From the NCBI GenBank assembly GCA_029855935.1, contig JAGSHN010000016.1, positions 1 through 64,000 of the forward strand: a stretch of DNA of 64,000 nucleotides. Reading direction: 5' to 3'. Below the pieces are notes generated by a model that worked only from the letters and a program-made list of their open reading frames with translations, searched no databases and had not been told where the DNA came from. The position numbers and the translations under genes are program-made. This DNA is from Candidatus Thorarchaeota archaeon (GTDB lineage Archaea; Asgardarchaeota; Thorarchaeia; Thorarchaeales; Thorarchaeaceae). Shown piece after piece: positions 34,123 to 42,383 of this stretch (position 1 is its first letter; each line of letters starts with the position of its first letter).

Positions 34123-34824
34123 TCATCCAAGTCGCTTTCCGCAATTGGAGCAATACTTGGCTGCCATATGATTGATTTGAGCACCGCAATAGGGACAGTT
34201 CGCGCCCTGAGATTCGGGTCCCAGCGCGTATGGTCCCAGAGGTCCATCGGACCCCTGATGAGTTGTTACTTGTGGCCTAACTGAACGTGAAGCCTTTCGT
34301 CTATTGGCCGTTGCCGGCACGCATACTGCGACGAGAAATATGATTGCAGAAAGAACTCCAACAACGGATGCTATGACCAACGGGATGTTCTCTGGTGTTG
34401 AGGAAACATACAGCAGCGCAATCGACCCCTCCACATGTCTGCGAGAGAACCCATCATTGTTAACTAGGACAAAGACCCAAGTATCCGTGTAGGGAATCTC
34501 AAAACTGCCGGAGTGACTCTCTACATTGTACCTCACATAGGCAACATTAGTACTGTTGCCAGTTCTCCACATCTGGTAGCTGTCCCAGTCGCAAATGAAA
34601 AAGTCCACGCCGCCACCGTTGGTGACTTCAAAGCTCCATAGAATCTCGTGGCCCACTAGGGCTTCCCAACACAAGGCATAGGACCCAGGGGCATCAATCC
34701 ATATGTCAATCATTTCCGTCGGCGACCATCGAACGGGATTGTTGCATTCAACAGAACCTGCTACCACTGAGACTGCCCCCGAGGGCAACATCAACGCAAG
34801 TATGAGTACAAGACCCATTCGCAT
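34123..34824 (-). CDS. Secreted beta-sandwich membrane protein with cytoplasmic zinc ribbon
   Basis: A 233-residue protein from the ATG at 34824, which follows a GAGGGG ribosome-binding stretch. In order it has an N-terminal signal segment, an outer domain of about 110 residues, one membrane helix (I-P-L-V-I-A-S-V-V-G-V-L-S-A and on) and a cytoplasmic tail ending in a two-knuckle zinc ribbon C-P-Y-C-G ... C-S-N-C-G-K. The outer domain (W-S-F-E-V-T-N-G-G-G-V-D-F-F-I, then G-S-F-E-I-P-Y, then V-L-V-N-N-D-G-F-S) has the strand pattern of GOLD/p24-type beta-sandwiches; that likeness is only suggestive. The 257 bases downstream hold no recognised gene. Confidence 0.65.
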   Translation of the reverse strand: MRMGLVLILALMLPSGAVSVVAGSVECNNPVRWSPTEMIDIWIDAPGSYALCWEALVGHEILWSFEVTNGGGVDFFICDWDSYQMWRTGNSTNVAYVRYNVESHSGSFEIPYTDTWVFVLVNNDGFSRRHVEGSIALLYVSSTPENIPLVIASVVGVLSAIIFLVAVCVPATANRRKASRSVRPQVTTHQGSDGPLGPYALGPESQGANCPYCGAQINHMAAKYCSNCGKRLG

Positions 34825-35016
34825 AGTAGACCCCTCAAGAGACACATTGTTCTGGCCAGCATTCATTAGATTTCCTGCGCACACAATATGAATAGGTTGC
34901 GCCAAGAATACTGAGTCGTAACCGCAAGTGAAGACGCCACGTGTGAATCATTCTGCTCCGACAAGAATACCCGCAAGCACGCCGAATCCGTGTAGCAGAC
35001 CTCTTGTAGCAGTAGC

Positions 35017-35025
35017 GTTAAATAG
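35017..35025 (+). promoter_or_regulatory. TATA-like box for the E2 gene
   Basis: GTTAAATAG about 62 bases before the ATG at 35083, so E2-lplA-ahpD seems to have its own promoter despite being cut off from the E1 genes. Confidence 0.45.
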
Positions 35026-35082
35026 CGAACACCCGCAACCTGCACCGCCCGAGGCTACAACAACACACGGGGTCTGCACAGA

Positions 35083-36336
35083 ATGGTCACAACAATGATC
35101 ATGCAACGTATGAGCGTTGCCATGGAGTATGGCGTCATTCTAAAGTGGCTCAAGAAGGAGGGCGACAGAGTCAAGGCTGGAGACCCCGTGGTCGAGATAT
35201 TCGGTGAGAAGAACGAGTTCGAGCTCGAGGCCCCGGCCGATGGTGTCATTCTGAAGATTCTTGCTGATGTCAACGACGAGATACCCATCAGTGAACCGAT
35301 TGCGATAATCGGCGAACCTGGGGAGGAGATACCTGATATCCGACCCAAGAAGCTCAATGCACCTGAACCTGCCACTGCGGCTGTCGCTTCGCAGGCTCCA
35401 CAGCGCGAGGTCTCGCCGCCGGCCACGACAGCTACTGCTCCGAGTCAGAGTGCAACCAGTATGTTGCCCGGTGGCAGAATCAAGGCCTCTCCCCGGGCCA
35501 AGAGACGCGCGCAGGAGCTGGGTGTGGACTTGGCAACAGTTGTTGGCACAGGTCCAGGTGGCCGGATAGTGGAACGCGATGTTGTGGCGGCTGCCAGAAG
35601 TTCGCAGAGCGTCACAGTACCGACGGGTGCGGTCGAGGACACGCGTGAGGTCGCATCGGTTGAGGTTCTCTCACCTCTGCGGCGTACCATTGCTCGCCGG
35701 ATGTCCCAGAGCTGGGAGCATCCTCACATCACTATGATCACTGAGATTGACATGACAGAGGTCGTGGCCCTGCGTGAGGAGATCAATGAGCGCGCAGAGG
35801 CCGAGCTAGGGATCCGTGTGTCCTTCAATGACATCATCATCAAGGCCGTCGCTGATGTACTAGAGCGCTTTCCGAGGTTCAACGCCGCACTCGATGGGAA
35901 TGAGCTCAGAATCTACAAGGACATCAACATTGGCGTCGCCGTGGCAACTGAGAACGGGCTGGTTGTACCGGTAGTCAGGGCGGCCAACAAGAAGTCCATC
36001 ACGCAGATTGCGCAGGAGACAAAGGTCCTTGGCAAGAAGGCCCGTGAGGGGACGCTCACTCCTGAGGACCTGAGCGGCGGCACATTTACGGTCTCCAACC
36101 TGGGGCCCTTCAATGTAGATCTCTTTATTCCGGTCATCAATCCCCCAGAGACCGCGATACTCGCTCTCGGTCAGATAAGGAAGAAGCCTGTCGTCGTGGA
36201 TGACGAGATAGTCATCCGACACACGATGATGGCGAGCTGTGCGGTCGACCACAGGGTCCTCGACGGCGCACCTGCAGGCCAGTTTCTCGCGGCGCTGAAG
36301 GAGACCCTCGAGAATCCGTTCTTCTTGAAGATATGA
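35083..36336 (+). CDS. Dihydrolipoamide acyltransferase (E2) of a 2-oxoacid/acetoin dehydrogenase complex
   Basis: A 417-residue E2. One lipoyl domain (residues 1-75) has its lysine in G-E-K-N-E-F-E-L, a variant of the usual D-K-A. A Pro/Ala-rich linker follows, then one E1/E3-binding domain (S-P-R-A-K-R-R-A-Q-E-L-G-V-D ... G-P-G-G-R-I) and the acyltransferase core with catalytic H-R-V-L-D-G. It transfers acyl groups from E1 to CoA. The first residues I-M-Q-R-M-S-V-A-M-E-Y-G fit the family start. It is the partner of the E1 genes at 27298-29243, now 5.8 kb away, and is followed by lipoate ligase and AhpD-like genes. Confidence 0.92.
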   Translation: MVTTMIMQRMSVAMEYGVILKWLKKEGDRVKAGDPVVEIFGEKNEFELEAPADGVILKILADVNDEIPISEPIAIIGEPGEEIPDIRPKKLNAPEPATAAVASQAPQREVSPPATTATAPSQSATSMLPGGRIKASPRAKRRAQELGVDLATVVGTGPGGRIVERDVVAAARSSQSVTVPTGAVEDTREVASVEVLSPLRRTIARRMSQSWEHPHITMITEIDMTEVVALREEINERAEAELGIRVSFNDIIIKAVADVLERFPRFNAALDGNELRIYKDINIGVAVATENGLVVPVVRAANKKSITQIAQETKVLGKKAREGTLTPEDLSGGTFTVSNLGPFNVDLFIPVINPPETAILALGQIRKKPVVVDDEIVIRHTMMASCAVDHRVLDGAPAGQFLAALKETLENPFFLKI

Positions 36337-36447
36337 GTCCGGCCTGAGATGGAAAGATGGACCGCCACACGGGACTCAATGGACTGAGAGTCTTGGGCCG
36401 GAGTCCTTATCTGGTGGGAAGTAGACTGAGTCACAAGAGAGGGCACG

Positions 36448-37275
36448 ATGTTGGCGTGGCGTCTAATTGATGATGGAGAGGTAGACATCTTCAGAAGTCT
36501 GTCCGTTGAGGAGGCTCTTGCCCGTGTCAACGTGGACCGGAAGACAAAGATCAACACGCTGAGGTTCTGGGTATCAGGGCCGGCTGTTGTGCTGGGACGA
36601 TTTCAGTGCTGTCACAAGGAGGTCAATCTTCGCTTCTGTTGGGAGAATGGCATCGCCATTGCCCGACGTTTCACTGGTGGTGGCACGGTCTATCATGACA
36701 AAGGGAACCTCAACTTCGCCCTGTGTATGGACCAGTCGCGGCCCTACGTCCCAAAGACTCTGCCGGAGCTGTACTGGACCTTTGTGGGCGGCATAGCAAG
36801 CGTACTTCAGGAGCTTGGAATCGCTGCCATATTCGACTCGACACGGTCCTGTCTTCGTGTACGCGGCAAGAAGATCACGGGGACCGCAGGCTGGATAAAA
36901 CGGGGAGTGTCATTCATCCACGGCACGCTCCTTGTGGATGCGAATCTCGAGCAACTGTCGATGGCCCTAGATGTTCCTGCAGGTCAGCCAATCTTTCTTA
37001 GAGAGCCCAATCTCCATCGTTGTATGGAGAGTAAGCGCGACGTGGTCACAACGATTGAACGAGAGATGGAGACTCCGCCAACGATGGATGAGATAAAGTC
37101 GGCGGTAGTGAGAGCCGTCAGCAGGATCTCTCATGAGCCCATCGAGCATGGGCCTCTCGCCGACCTTGAGAGGGAGGCTGCAGAGGCTTTATATCGGGAC
37201 CGCTACTCAAGGGCTGAGTGGAACTTGGGCTATCCCCTTCAAGACACCATATCAACCCCCAGGGAGAGCTTGTGA
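36448..37275 (+). CDS. lplA: Lipoate-protein ligase
   Basis: A 275-residue LplA/LipB-fold ligase. R-R-F-T-G-G-G-T-V-Y-H-D-K-G-N-L near residue 73 is the lipoyl-AMP binding signature, and G-K-K-I-T-G-T-A-G-W carries the catalytic lysine. It attaches lipoate to the lysine of the E2 encoded just upstream. Archaeal LplA often needs a second small subunit (LplB). The C-terminal portion here (about residues 215-275, with an L-E-R-E-A-A-E-A-L-Y helix) could supply that part. Its stop overlaps the next start by one base (TGATG). Confidence 0.88.
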   Translation: MLAWRLIDDGEVDIFRSLSVEEALARVNVDRKTKINTLRFWVSGPAVVLGRFQCCHKEVNLRFCWENGIAIARRFTGGGTVYHDKGNLNFALCMDQSRPYVPKTLPELYWTFVGGIASVLQELGIAAIFDSTRSCLRVRGKKITGTAGWIKRGVSFIHGTLLVDANLEQLSMALDVPAGQPIFLREPNLHRCMESKRDVVTTIEREMETPPTMDEIKSAVVRAVSRISHEPIEHGPLADLEREAAEALYRDRYSRAEWNLGYPLQDTISTPRESL

Positions 37276-37625
37276 TGACCGACGTGGAGAAGACGCTGAA
37301 GAGTTTTATGAAGCATTTTGGTGCCCTGAACAGGGACATCCCGGACACGAGGAACGCCTTCACGGACCTACTGAAGACGGTCCATGTCGATGGCGCGCTC
37401 CCGGCGAAGTTCAAGGAGATCATCTGCATCGTGGCATCGGTGCTTGCTCCCTGTGAGCCCTGCATCGTCTACCACACCAAGAAGGCCCTTGAGGCTGGTG
37501 CGACGCGTGAGGAGATAATGGAGGCCTGTGGTGTGGCTATCACGATGGGTGGAGGTCCTGCGGTGTCGCATATCTCTGTTGTGCAGGACGCCCTTGACGA
37601 ATGGGCTCCTCGCAAGAAGAAGTAG
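37275..37625 (+). CDS. AhpD/carboxymuconolactone decarboxylase-like protein
   Basis: A 116-residue all-helical protein with the AhpD-type redox motif A-P-C-E-P-C-I-V-Y-H. In Mycobacterium, AhpD takes electrons from lipoylated E2 to reduce peroxides. Position directly after E2 and lipoate ligase, coupled by the TGATG overlap, suggests the same electron source here. The ATG at 37275 is chosen because the upstream part of the frame lies inside lplA. The final residues are Lys/Arg-rich. Peroxidase activity is inferred, not shown. Confidence 0.82.
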   Translation: MTDVEKTLKSFMKHFGALNRDIPDTRNAFTDLLKTVHVDGALPAKFKEIICIVASVLAPCEPCIVYHTKKALEAGATREEIMEACGVAITMGGGPAVSHISVVQDALDEWAPRKKK

Positions 37626-37636
37626 TTTACTTCGTT

Positions 37637-38668
37637 CTAGTCGAGGTCTGTGAACAGCACCTTGATTGCCTTGCGGGACTCCATATAGTCGAATCCTTGC
37701 CTCCACTCATCCAGACTGATACGATGAGTGATAAGTGGGCGCACGTCAATCTGCCGTGATGCCATCATCCGTAGAGTGGTCACCCACGTCGACGGCAATG
37801 TGCCCCAGGTGCCGAGGACTCTGAGCTCCTTGGTCACAATATCGTCGAGATTCACCTCGATAGGCTTGCCTTGTAGTCCGATGAGTGATATGTTTCCGGC
37901 GACCCTGACAAACTCGAAGGCCTGTCTGCGTGCTGGGCCCGCTCCTGAGGCCTCCACAACAACGTCAGCTCCGAGGCCTTCTGTGTACTCGCGGACGATC
38001 TCGACTGCGTCTGGTTCCGCCTGAACATCAATTGTGAGGTCTGCTCCCAGTCTCTCTGCAATGTCCATCCTCCATTTGTCTGACGTGACACCAGTGACGA
38101 TGACTCTTGAGGCTCCCATCGCCTTGGCAATCTGCACTGATAGGAGCCCCGTTGTCCCCGGCCCCTGCACGAGAACGGTGTCACCTGGCTGGATGGGAGT
38201 GCACTCCACTAGAGTGTGGACGACGCAGGCCGTGGGCTCTGCAACCGCGGCCTCCTCAAGGGTGACTCCCGACGGCACCCTGTGGACTATATACTCAGGT
38301 ACCACCATATATCGCGCAAATGCCCCGTTGGCACGGGACACTCCAAGAATACGCTTGTCCGATGCGGTACATCGGTTCATATGTCCAGTCTTGCAGTGAA
38401 AGCACTGCCCACAGTACGCAGTCGCCGGCCCTGTGACACGGTCTCCCTCGTTGATGTTTTCGACACCGTCGCCGACCGCAATCACTTCGCCGGCATATTC
38501 GTGTCCCATGATGATAGGCGGAGTGTAGAAGGCGGTGTCGTGCTTGATATGTACGTCAGAGCCGCAGATACCGGCTGCCGCTATACGGACGAGTACCTCT
38601 CCCCTTCTAGGTCTTGGATCGGGTACCTCGCGTATCTCCAGATTGCCGGGCCCTCGCGCAGTCTTCAT
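37637..38668 (-). CDS. Zinc-dependent alcohol/polyol dehydrogenase (MDR family)
   Basis: A 343-residue medium-chain dehydrogenase. Catalytic zinc ligands sit in G-I-C-G-S-D-V-H and G-H-E-Y-A-G-E-V. The structural zinc loop is C-G-Q-C-F-H-C-K-T-G-H-M-N-R-C. The nucleotide fold has V-L-V-Q-G-P-G-T-T-G-L. The set resembles sorbitol or threonine dehydrogenases, with NAD(P) as cofactor. The ATG at 38668 follows a GAGAGG ribosome-binding stretch and is preferred over a TTG four codons earlier. It ends 11 bases from the convergent AhpD-like gene. A butanediol/acetoin dehydrogenase role would fit the acetoin-type E1, but that is inference. Confidence 0.88.
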   Translation of the reverse strand: MKTARGPGNLEIREVPDPRPRRGEVLVRIAAAGICGSDVHIKHDTAFYTPPIIMGHEYAGEVIAVGDGVENINEGDRVTGPATAYCGQCFHCKTGHMNRCTASDKRILGVSRANGAFARYMVVPEYIVHRVPSGVTLEEAAVAEPTACVVHTLVECTPIQPGDTVLVQGPGTTGLLSVQIAKAMGASRVIVTGVTSDKWRMDIAERLGADLTIDVQAEPDAVEIVREYTEGLGADVVVEASGAGPARRQAFEFVRVAGNISLIGLQGKPIEVNLDDIVTKELRVLGTWGTLPSTWVTTLRMMASRQIDVRPLITHRISLDEWRQGFDYMESRKAIKVLFTDLD

Positions 38669-38891
38669 CAGGCCTCTCAAGAACGCTTACCTCGGTTCGG
38701 CAGCAGAGTCGTACCACTATAGAATGTTATGGGTTGTGGTCAGGGCCCCGCACAGTCTTCACCAGATGGTCGCCATGAGAGAGGTGAATAGAACAGGTCC
38801 TCCCCCGTTGACGCATATCTTGTCCGAGCCCGAAACACGTTATCGGGTCATCCACTCTCTCAATGTGACCCCGCTCTTGAGAGAAGCCTGT

Positions 38892-39167
38892 TCACAGGAG
38901 CCTGAGGAGTGATGGGGGCTCGTGGCCCTCGTCGACGGGTTGTACCTTGAAATGCGGCCCCTGTTCATTTCGCAGGCGTGAGGCTGTGTGTGCTCCCACG
39001 AATCTCTTCCTAGTGTCTGCCTTCTGCCCCTGCCATATGTAGATTGATCTGCTGTCAGAGTCGACAATGCATAGCACTTTTTCCGGACTCAGAGCCTTCC
39101 GTGTGAGCTCTATCTTGAATGAGGTGCCGTCGTCTCTCATCTCTAGGGCTTCGGTCAATCCGTTCAC
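38892..39167 (-). CDS. Single-domain gelsolin-like protein
   Basis: A 91-residue protein matching one gelsolin/villin domain. The strand V-L-C-I-V-D-S-D-S-R-S-I-Y-I-W-Q-G corresponds to the family's L-L-D-...-I-Y-V-W-x-G. The K-R-F-V-G-A-H-T-A-S-R-L helix is followed by F-K-V-Q-P-V-D-E-G-H-E-P-P, the typical V-x-E-G-x-E-P ending. Gelsolin domains bind actin and calcium, and Asgard archaea, notably Thorarchaeia, encode short forms that act on actin. The start is uncertain: GTG 39167 or ATG 39140. No actin or profilin gene is in the window. Confidence 0.78.
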   Translation of the reverse strand: MNGLTEALEMRDDGTSFKIELTRKALSPEKVLCIVDSDSRSIYIWQGQKADTRKRFVGAHTASRLRNEQGPHFKVQPVDEGHEPPSLLRLL

Positions 39168-39281
39168 TCATCCTGTGTCTGCTGTTGTATCACTCTTGAA
39201 CTGTCGTGTTTTGACAGCTATACTGATTCTCTGGCAGTCGGACCCTTTAATGCTCCTATGCTTCGCCCTCGAAACTTCGCC

Positions 39282-39707
39282 TCACAAGCGCTCGAGTCTG
39301 GCGTGCACAACACCACCGCAGTAGGCACACTTCGCCTCCAGAGGACCAATCCAGTCTATGTCCTCAGGCGAGAGTGTTGCTCCACACGACGGGCACTTGG
39401 ACGGTAGCCGAACTGTGCGAATCTCAGAGGCACCCTCGGCTCTCGTCCATCTTGACCTTGGGATGGCGGACTCAGGTGCCTCCATCACGAAGGACCCGAT
39501 GGCGCTCATTGCGTCCTGCGAGACTCTTCCAAAGAACTTGAGAGCCAGGCATGCAGCCATCGCGAAGACAACAATGACGATGATGATGGCAACGGTCATC
39601 ATGGTCTGAATACCATAGAACCACGTGAATGGTATCTGCAAGGATGTTATCACCTTTCCTGTGGGTTGAATGGGTCTGCATCCGATTATCTTATTTACTT
39701 TGTTCAT
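39282..39707 (-). CDS. Single-pass membrane protein with C-terminal zinc ribbon
   Basis: A protein of up to 141 residues with one strong membrane helix (V-A-I-I-I-V-I-V-V-F-A-M-A-A and on) and a cytoplasmic tail carrying a zinc ribbon C-P-S-C-G-A ... C-A-Y-C-G-G. The same helix-plus-ribbon plan is seen in the protein at 34123-34824. The start is unclear: ATG 39707 is used, but an A/T-rich stretch near 39690 could be the promoter, and a start near 39630 or the double ATG before the helix is possible. Function unknown. Confidence 0.6.
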   Translation of the reverse strand: MNKVNKIIGCRPIQPTGKVITSLQIPFTWFYGIQTMMTVAIIIVIVVFAMAACLALKFFGRVSQDAMSAIGSFVMEAPESAIPRSRWTRAEGASEIRTVRLPSKCPSCGATLSPEDIDWIGPLEAKCAYCGGVVHARLERL

Positions 39708-39785
39708 TGCCCGCGGACTCACAATCTACAGGTCCCTCACCAAATCTGTACTGATGGCCGCACGGACCAAGACCGGTGACAAACG

Positions 39786-40505
39786 ATGGCTCACGAAGAT
39801 CTCGCCGAGAGGTACGCCCCCATCCTGCACTTTCATCCTGACGAGGGAAGATGGTGCTGCTTTCCATCGGATGCCGAGCACATCTACAGCAAGTTTCATA
39901 ACGACTGGTCGTCGTTCACGAGAGATCTCTCACCAAAGACTCTCAACAGTTCAGCGCCCTGCTATTACGAGGTCTTTGAGCACGACGGCTGGACCCAGAT
40001 TCGGTACTGGTTCTGGTACAACTACAATAGGTTTCCTGGAGGTCACTTCGGCTTCGGCGATCATCTCGGCGACTGGGAACACGTGGAGGTCCGGCTGTAT
40101 CCCGAACTGAACGGTGGTGTGACACTGTGGCTCCTGTCGAACCATCTCACAGCCCGCCTTGGGTCCCGACCAGGAGGCTATGTGCTACCGGGATTGGCTC
40201 CCGAGCCGCTCGCAATCGAGGCTGATCAAGTTCACGTGTGGGTCGCCCTCGGCTCGCATGCCAACTATCCGTCGCCCTTGAGCCGACCCAAGTGCTTTCT
40301 GAAGTTCTGGTGCGACCGTATCAGTGACGGCGGCCCCGTCTGGCACACGGAAACAAATCTCGTCTCGCTCAGGGAGACGAACTTCTATCACTTCAAGGGA
40401 CGATGGGGCGATGAGAAGGCGCCACGCAGTCCGACGAATGGCTACAACAACCCGTGGAGGAACTCAACACACAGCCAACCCGTCCCCCTCTCAGACATCA
40501 CCTGA
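39786..40505 (+). CDS. Vps62-like protein
   Basis: A 239-residue protein without signal or membrane segment. Y-A-P-I-L-H-F-H-P-D-E-G at residues 10-21, the aromatic I-R-Y-W-F-W-Y-N-Y-N stretch, and G-D-H-L-G-D-W-E-H-V-E-V-R-L, with a later V-A-L-G-S-H-A-N-Y-P-S segment, match the Vps62 (DUF946) family of fungi, plants and scattered microbes. The D-W-E-H and S-H-A-N-Y histidines and acids could bind metal, as in the related necrosis-inducing (NPP1) fold. The family's biochemical role is poorly known. Codon use looks like the neighbours'. Confidence 0.7.
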   Translation: MAHEDLAERYAPILHFHPDEGRWCCFPSDAEHIYSKFHNDWSSFTRDLSPKTLNSSAPCYYEVFEHDGWTQIRYWFWYNYNRFPGGHFGFGDHLGDWEHVEVRLYPELNGGVTLWLLSNHLTARLGSRPGGYVLPGLAPEPLAIEADQVHVWVALGSHANYPSPLSRPKCFLKFWCDRISDGGPVWHTETNLVSLRETNFYHFKGRWGDEKAPRSPTNGYNNPWRNSTHSQPVPLSDIT

Positions 40506-40521
40506 ACATTCTCCGCGGCCA

Positions 40522-42105
40522 TCACGCGACGGGAGAGTACCCCTTTCTCAGAACCGTATCAACGGCCTGGTCCCACTCTCTCGGATAGTCCTGATTGTAG
40601 TGCGTCCCCCTGCTCTCACGGCGCATCCGGGACATCCTGACTATGAGTTCCGCCACAACGGCGATGTTTCTCAACTCAACCAGGTCCGGTGTGATCTTGA
40701 AGTCCCAGTAGAACTGCTCTATCTCCCTTCGGATGAAGTCTATCCGATTCCGTGCCCTGATGAGCCTCTTTCGCGATCTCACTATGCCTACGTAGTTTGT
40801 CATTATGCGTCGTATCTCATCCCACGTGTGCGATATAACAATGAGCTCATCGGGATCCGTGGCCTCACCCGGGTCCCACGGACGGATCTCGTCTGCGCGG
40901 ATTGGTCTGTCGAGCATCTCAGATGCGGCAAGCGCAGCATTATGTCCCACAACCAGTCCCTCAAGCAGCGAGTTTGAGGCCATCCTGTTCGCTCCATGGA
41001 ATCCCGTACAGGCGGTCTCTCCGACGGCGAACAGCCCCTTGATGTCCGTTCGTCCCGCGATGTCCGTCTTGACGCCACCACAGCAGTAGTGTGCTCCCGG
41101 GACGACGGGTATCGGTTCCGATGTTATGTCGATGCCGGCCTCAAGACACCTCCTATAGATGACGGGAAATCTGTTCTTAATCCAGGCAGAGTCCTTGAAA
41201 GATATGTCGAGATAGACGTGGTCGGCCCCCGTTCGTTTTAGCTCGGCATCGATGGCACGAGCAACAATGTCACGCGGCGCGAGTTCCGCGTCTGGATGAT
41301 ATCGTGGCATGAAGCGTTCTCCGTCTGCTCCAAGCAACACTGCTCCCTCGCCGCGCAGGGCCTCTGAGATCAAGAATGAGTGTACGCGATGGTGATAGAG
41401 GAGCGTCGGATGGAACTGGATGAACTCCATGTTCATTATCGAGGCACCCGCCCGATAAGCCATTGCGATACCATCCCCCGTGGCGTGAGGCGGATTGCTG
41501 GTATACAGAAAGACCTTGCCCACCCCTCCAGTCGCGAGTACGGTCACGCGAGAGGCGAATCGTCTGATCTCTGCACTCTCTGTGTCGAGCACATAGGCCC
41601 CGAGAACCTCGTTGTCTCTCACAACAAGGTTGACCGCCATATGGTTCTCAAAGATGATGATGTTCGGCTCCTGTCTGACGGCGCTGGCAAGAGCCTCCTC
41701 GATGTCCCTCCCGGTGTGGTCCTTGACGTGAAGGACTCTTCTGTGACTGTGACCACCCTCTAGACCGAGATCGAACTCGTCGGATCCCTCTGCCTTGCAG
41801 AACTCGACCCCCAGCTCGCTGAGCTGACGGATGCGCTCGGGAGCGGCCCTGACGATTGCCTCGACAACACCACGATGACAGAGCCCGCAGCCGACTCTGA
41901 GAGTGTCGTGGATATGGGCCTCGAAGGAGTCCTCCGGAGAGACTACTGCCGCAATACCGCCCTGTGCAAGGGATGTGGCGGTGTCTGTGAGCCCCCTCTT
42001 GGTGACAATGGCCGCAGTCCCGTGACGTGACGCTTCGAGCGAGAAGATCAGTCCGGAGATACCACTGCCTATCACCAGGAAGTCAGACTTGATGACATCG
42101 TTCAT
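40522..42105 (-). CDS. nadB: L-aspartate oxidase (NAD biosynthesis)
   Basis: A 527-residue FAD enzyme of the succinate dehydrogenase/fumarate reductase flavoprotein family. It turns aspartate into iminoaspartate for quinolinate synthesis. The FAD motif is L-V-I-G-S-G-I-S-G-L at the start. Also seen are L-A-Q-G-G-I-A-A-V, G-H-S-H-R-R-V-L-H near residue 120, M-E-F-I-Q-F-H-P-T, and the C-terminal R-R-E-S-R-G-T-H-Y that marks NadB. In an anaerobe fumarate is the likely electron acceptor. ATG 42105 fits the family; open frame upstream is leader. nadA and nadC are not nearby. Confidence 0.92.
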   Translation of the reverse strand: MNDVIKSDFLVIGSGISGLIFSLEASRHGTAAIVTKRGLTDTATSLAQGGIAAVVSPEDSFEAHIHDTLRVGCGLCHRGVVEAIVRAAPERIRQLSELGVEFCKAEGSDEFDLGLEGGHSHRRVLHVKDHTGRDIEEALASAVRQEPNIIIFENHMAVNLVVRDNEVLGAYVLDTESAEIRRFASRVTVLATGGVGKVFLYTSNPPHATGDGIAMAYRAGASIMNMEFIQFHPTLLYHHRVHSFLISEALRGEGAVLLGADGERFMPRYHPDAELAPRDIVARAIDAELKRTGADHVYLDISFKDSAWIKNRFPVIYRRCLEAGIDITSEPIPVVPGAHYCCGGVKTDIAGRTDIKGLFAVGETACTGFHGANRMASNSLLEGLVVGHNAALAASEMLDRPIRADEIRPWDPGEATDPDELIVISHTWDEIRRIMTNYVGIVRSRKRLIRARNRIDFIRREIEQFYWDFKITPDLVELRNIAVVAELIVRMSRMRRESRGTHYNQDYPREWDQAVDTVLRKGYSPVA

Positions 42106-42363
42106 GTTCTCAGTTCCCCTCTGTCTTTCAGTACGGCTGTGGCAGAGGCCCATCGGGTGTCGAAGATGGGTATACCAGCATTGGCTCGTTCTGTGAGGCG
42201 TTCGGAATGTAAGGTTTTGGGACGGCGGGTCTGTGGAGAATTGCATCCCCGACGACAGCAATCTTTTCAAGGGGGTTTGCCCGGTACCGTATCCCCCGCG
42301 TGGTGTTGTAGTATGAATGATGATTGTTTGATAACTCATAGTACAATTTGCACACTTACGCAG

Positions 42364-42372
42364 CATTATAAG
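42364..42372 (+). promoter_or_regulatory. TATA-like box for the longin-like gene
   Basis: CATTATAAG, about 50 bases before the ATG at 42418; expected transcript start near 42393. Confidence 0.5.
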
Positions 42373-42383
42373 CAATTGACATA

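Noticed and set aside
29244-35082. The accessory block as an integrated virus or transposon
   Set aside because: No integrase, transposase, capsid-type gene or terminal repeat was found; only host- or defence-type genes are visible.
38766-38912. Possible 48-codon plus-strand gene convergent with the gelsolin-like gene
   Set aside because: Codons look normal, but no ribosome-binding site or TATA box is well placed and it overlaps the end of the gelsolin-like gene.
40803-41241. Open frames on both strands inside nadB
   Set aside because: They are shadows of a full-length, well-conserved nadB gene.
42269-42296. GGGGG...CCCCC pair upstream of nadB as an NAD riboswitch
   Set aside because: Only one short pairing is evident and no known NAD-riboswitch core was recognised; it may be a simple leader hairpin.
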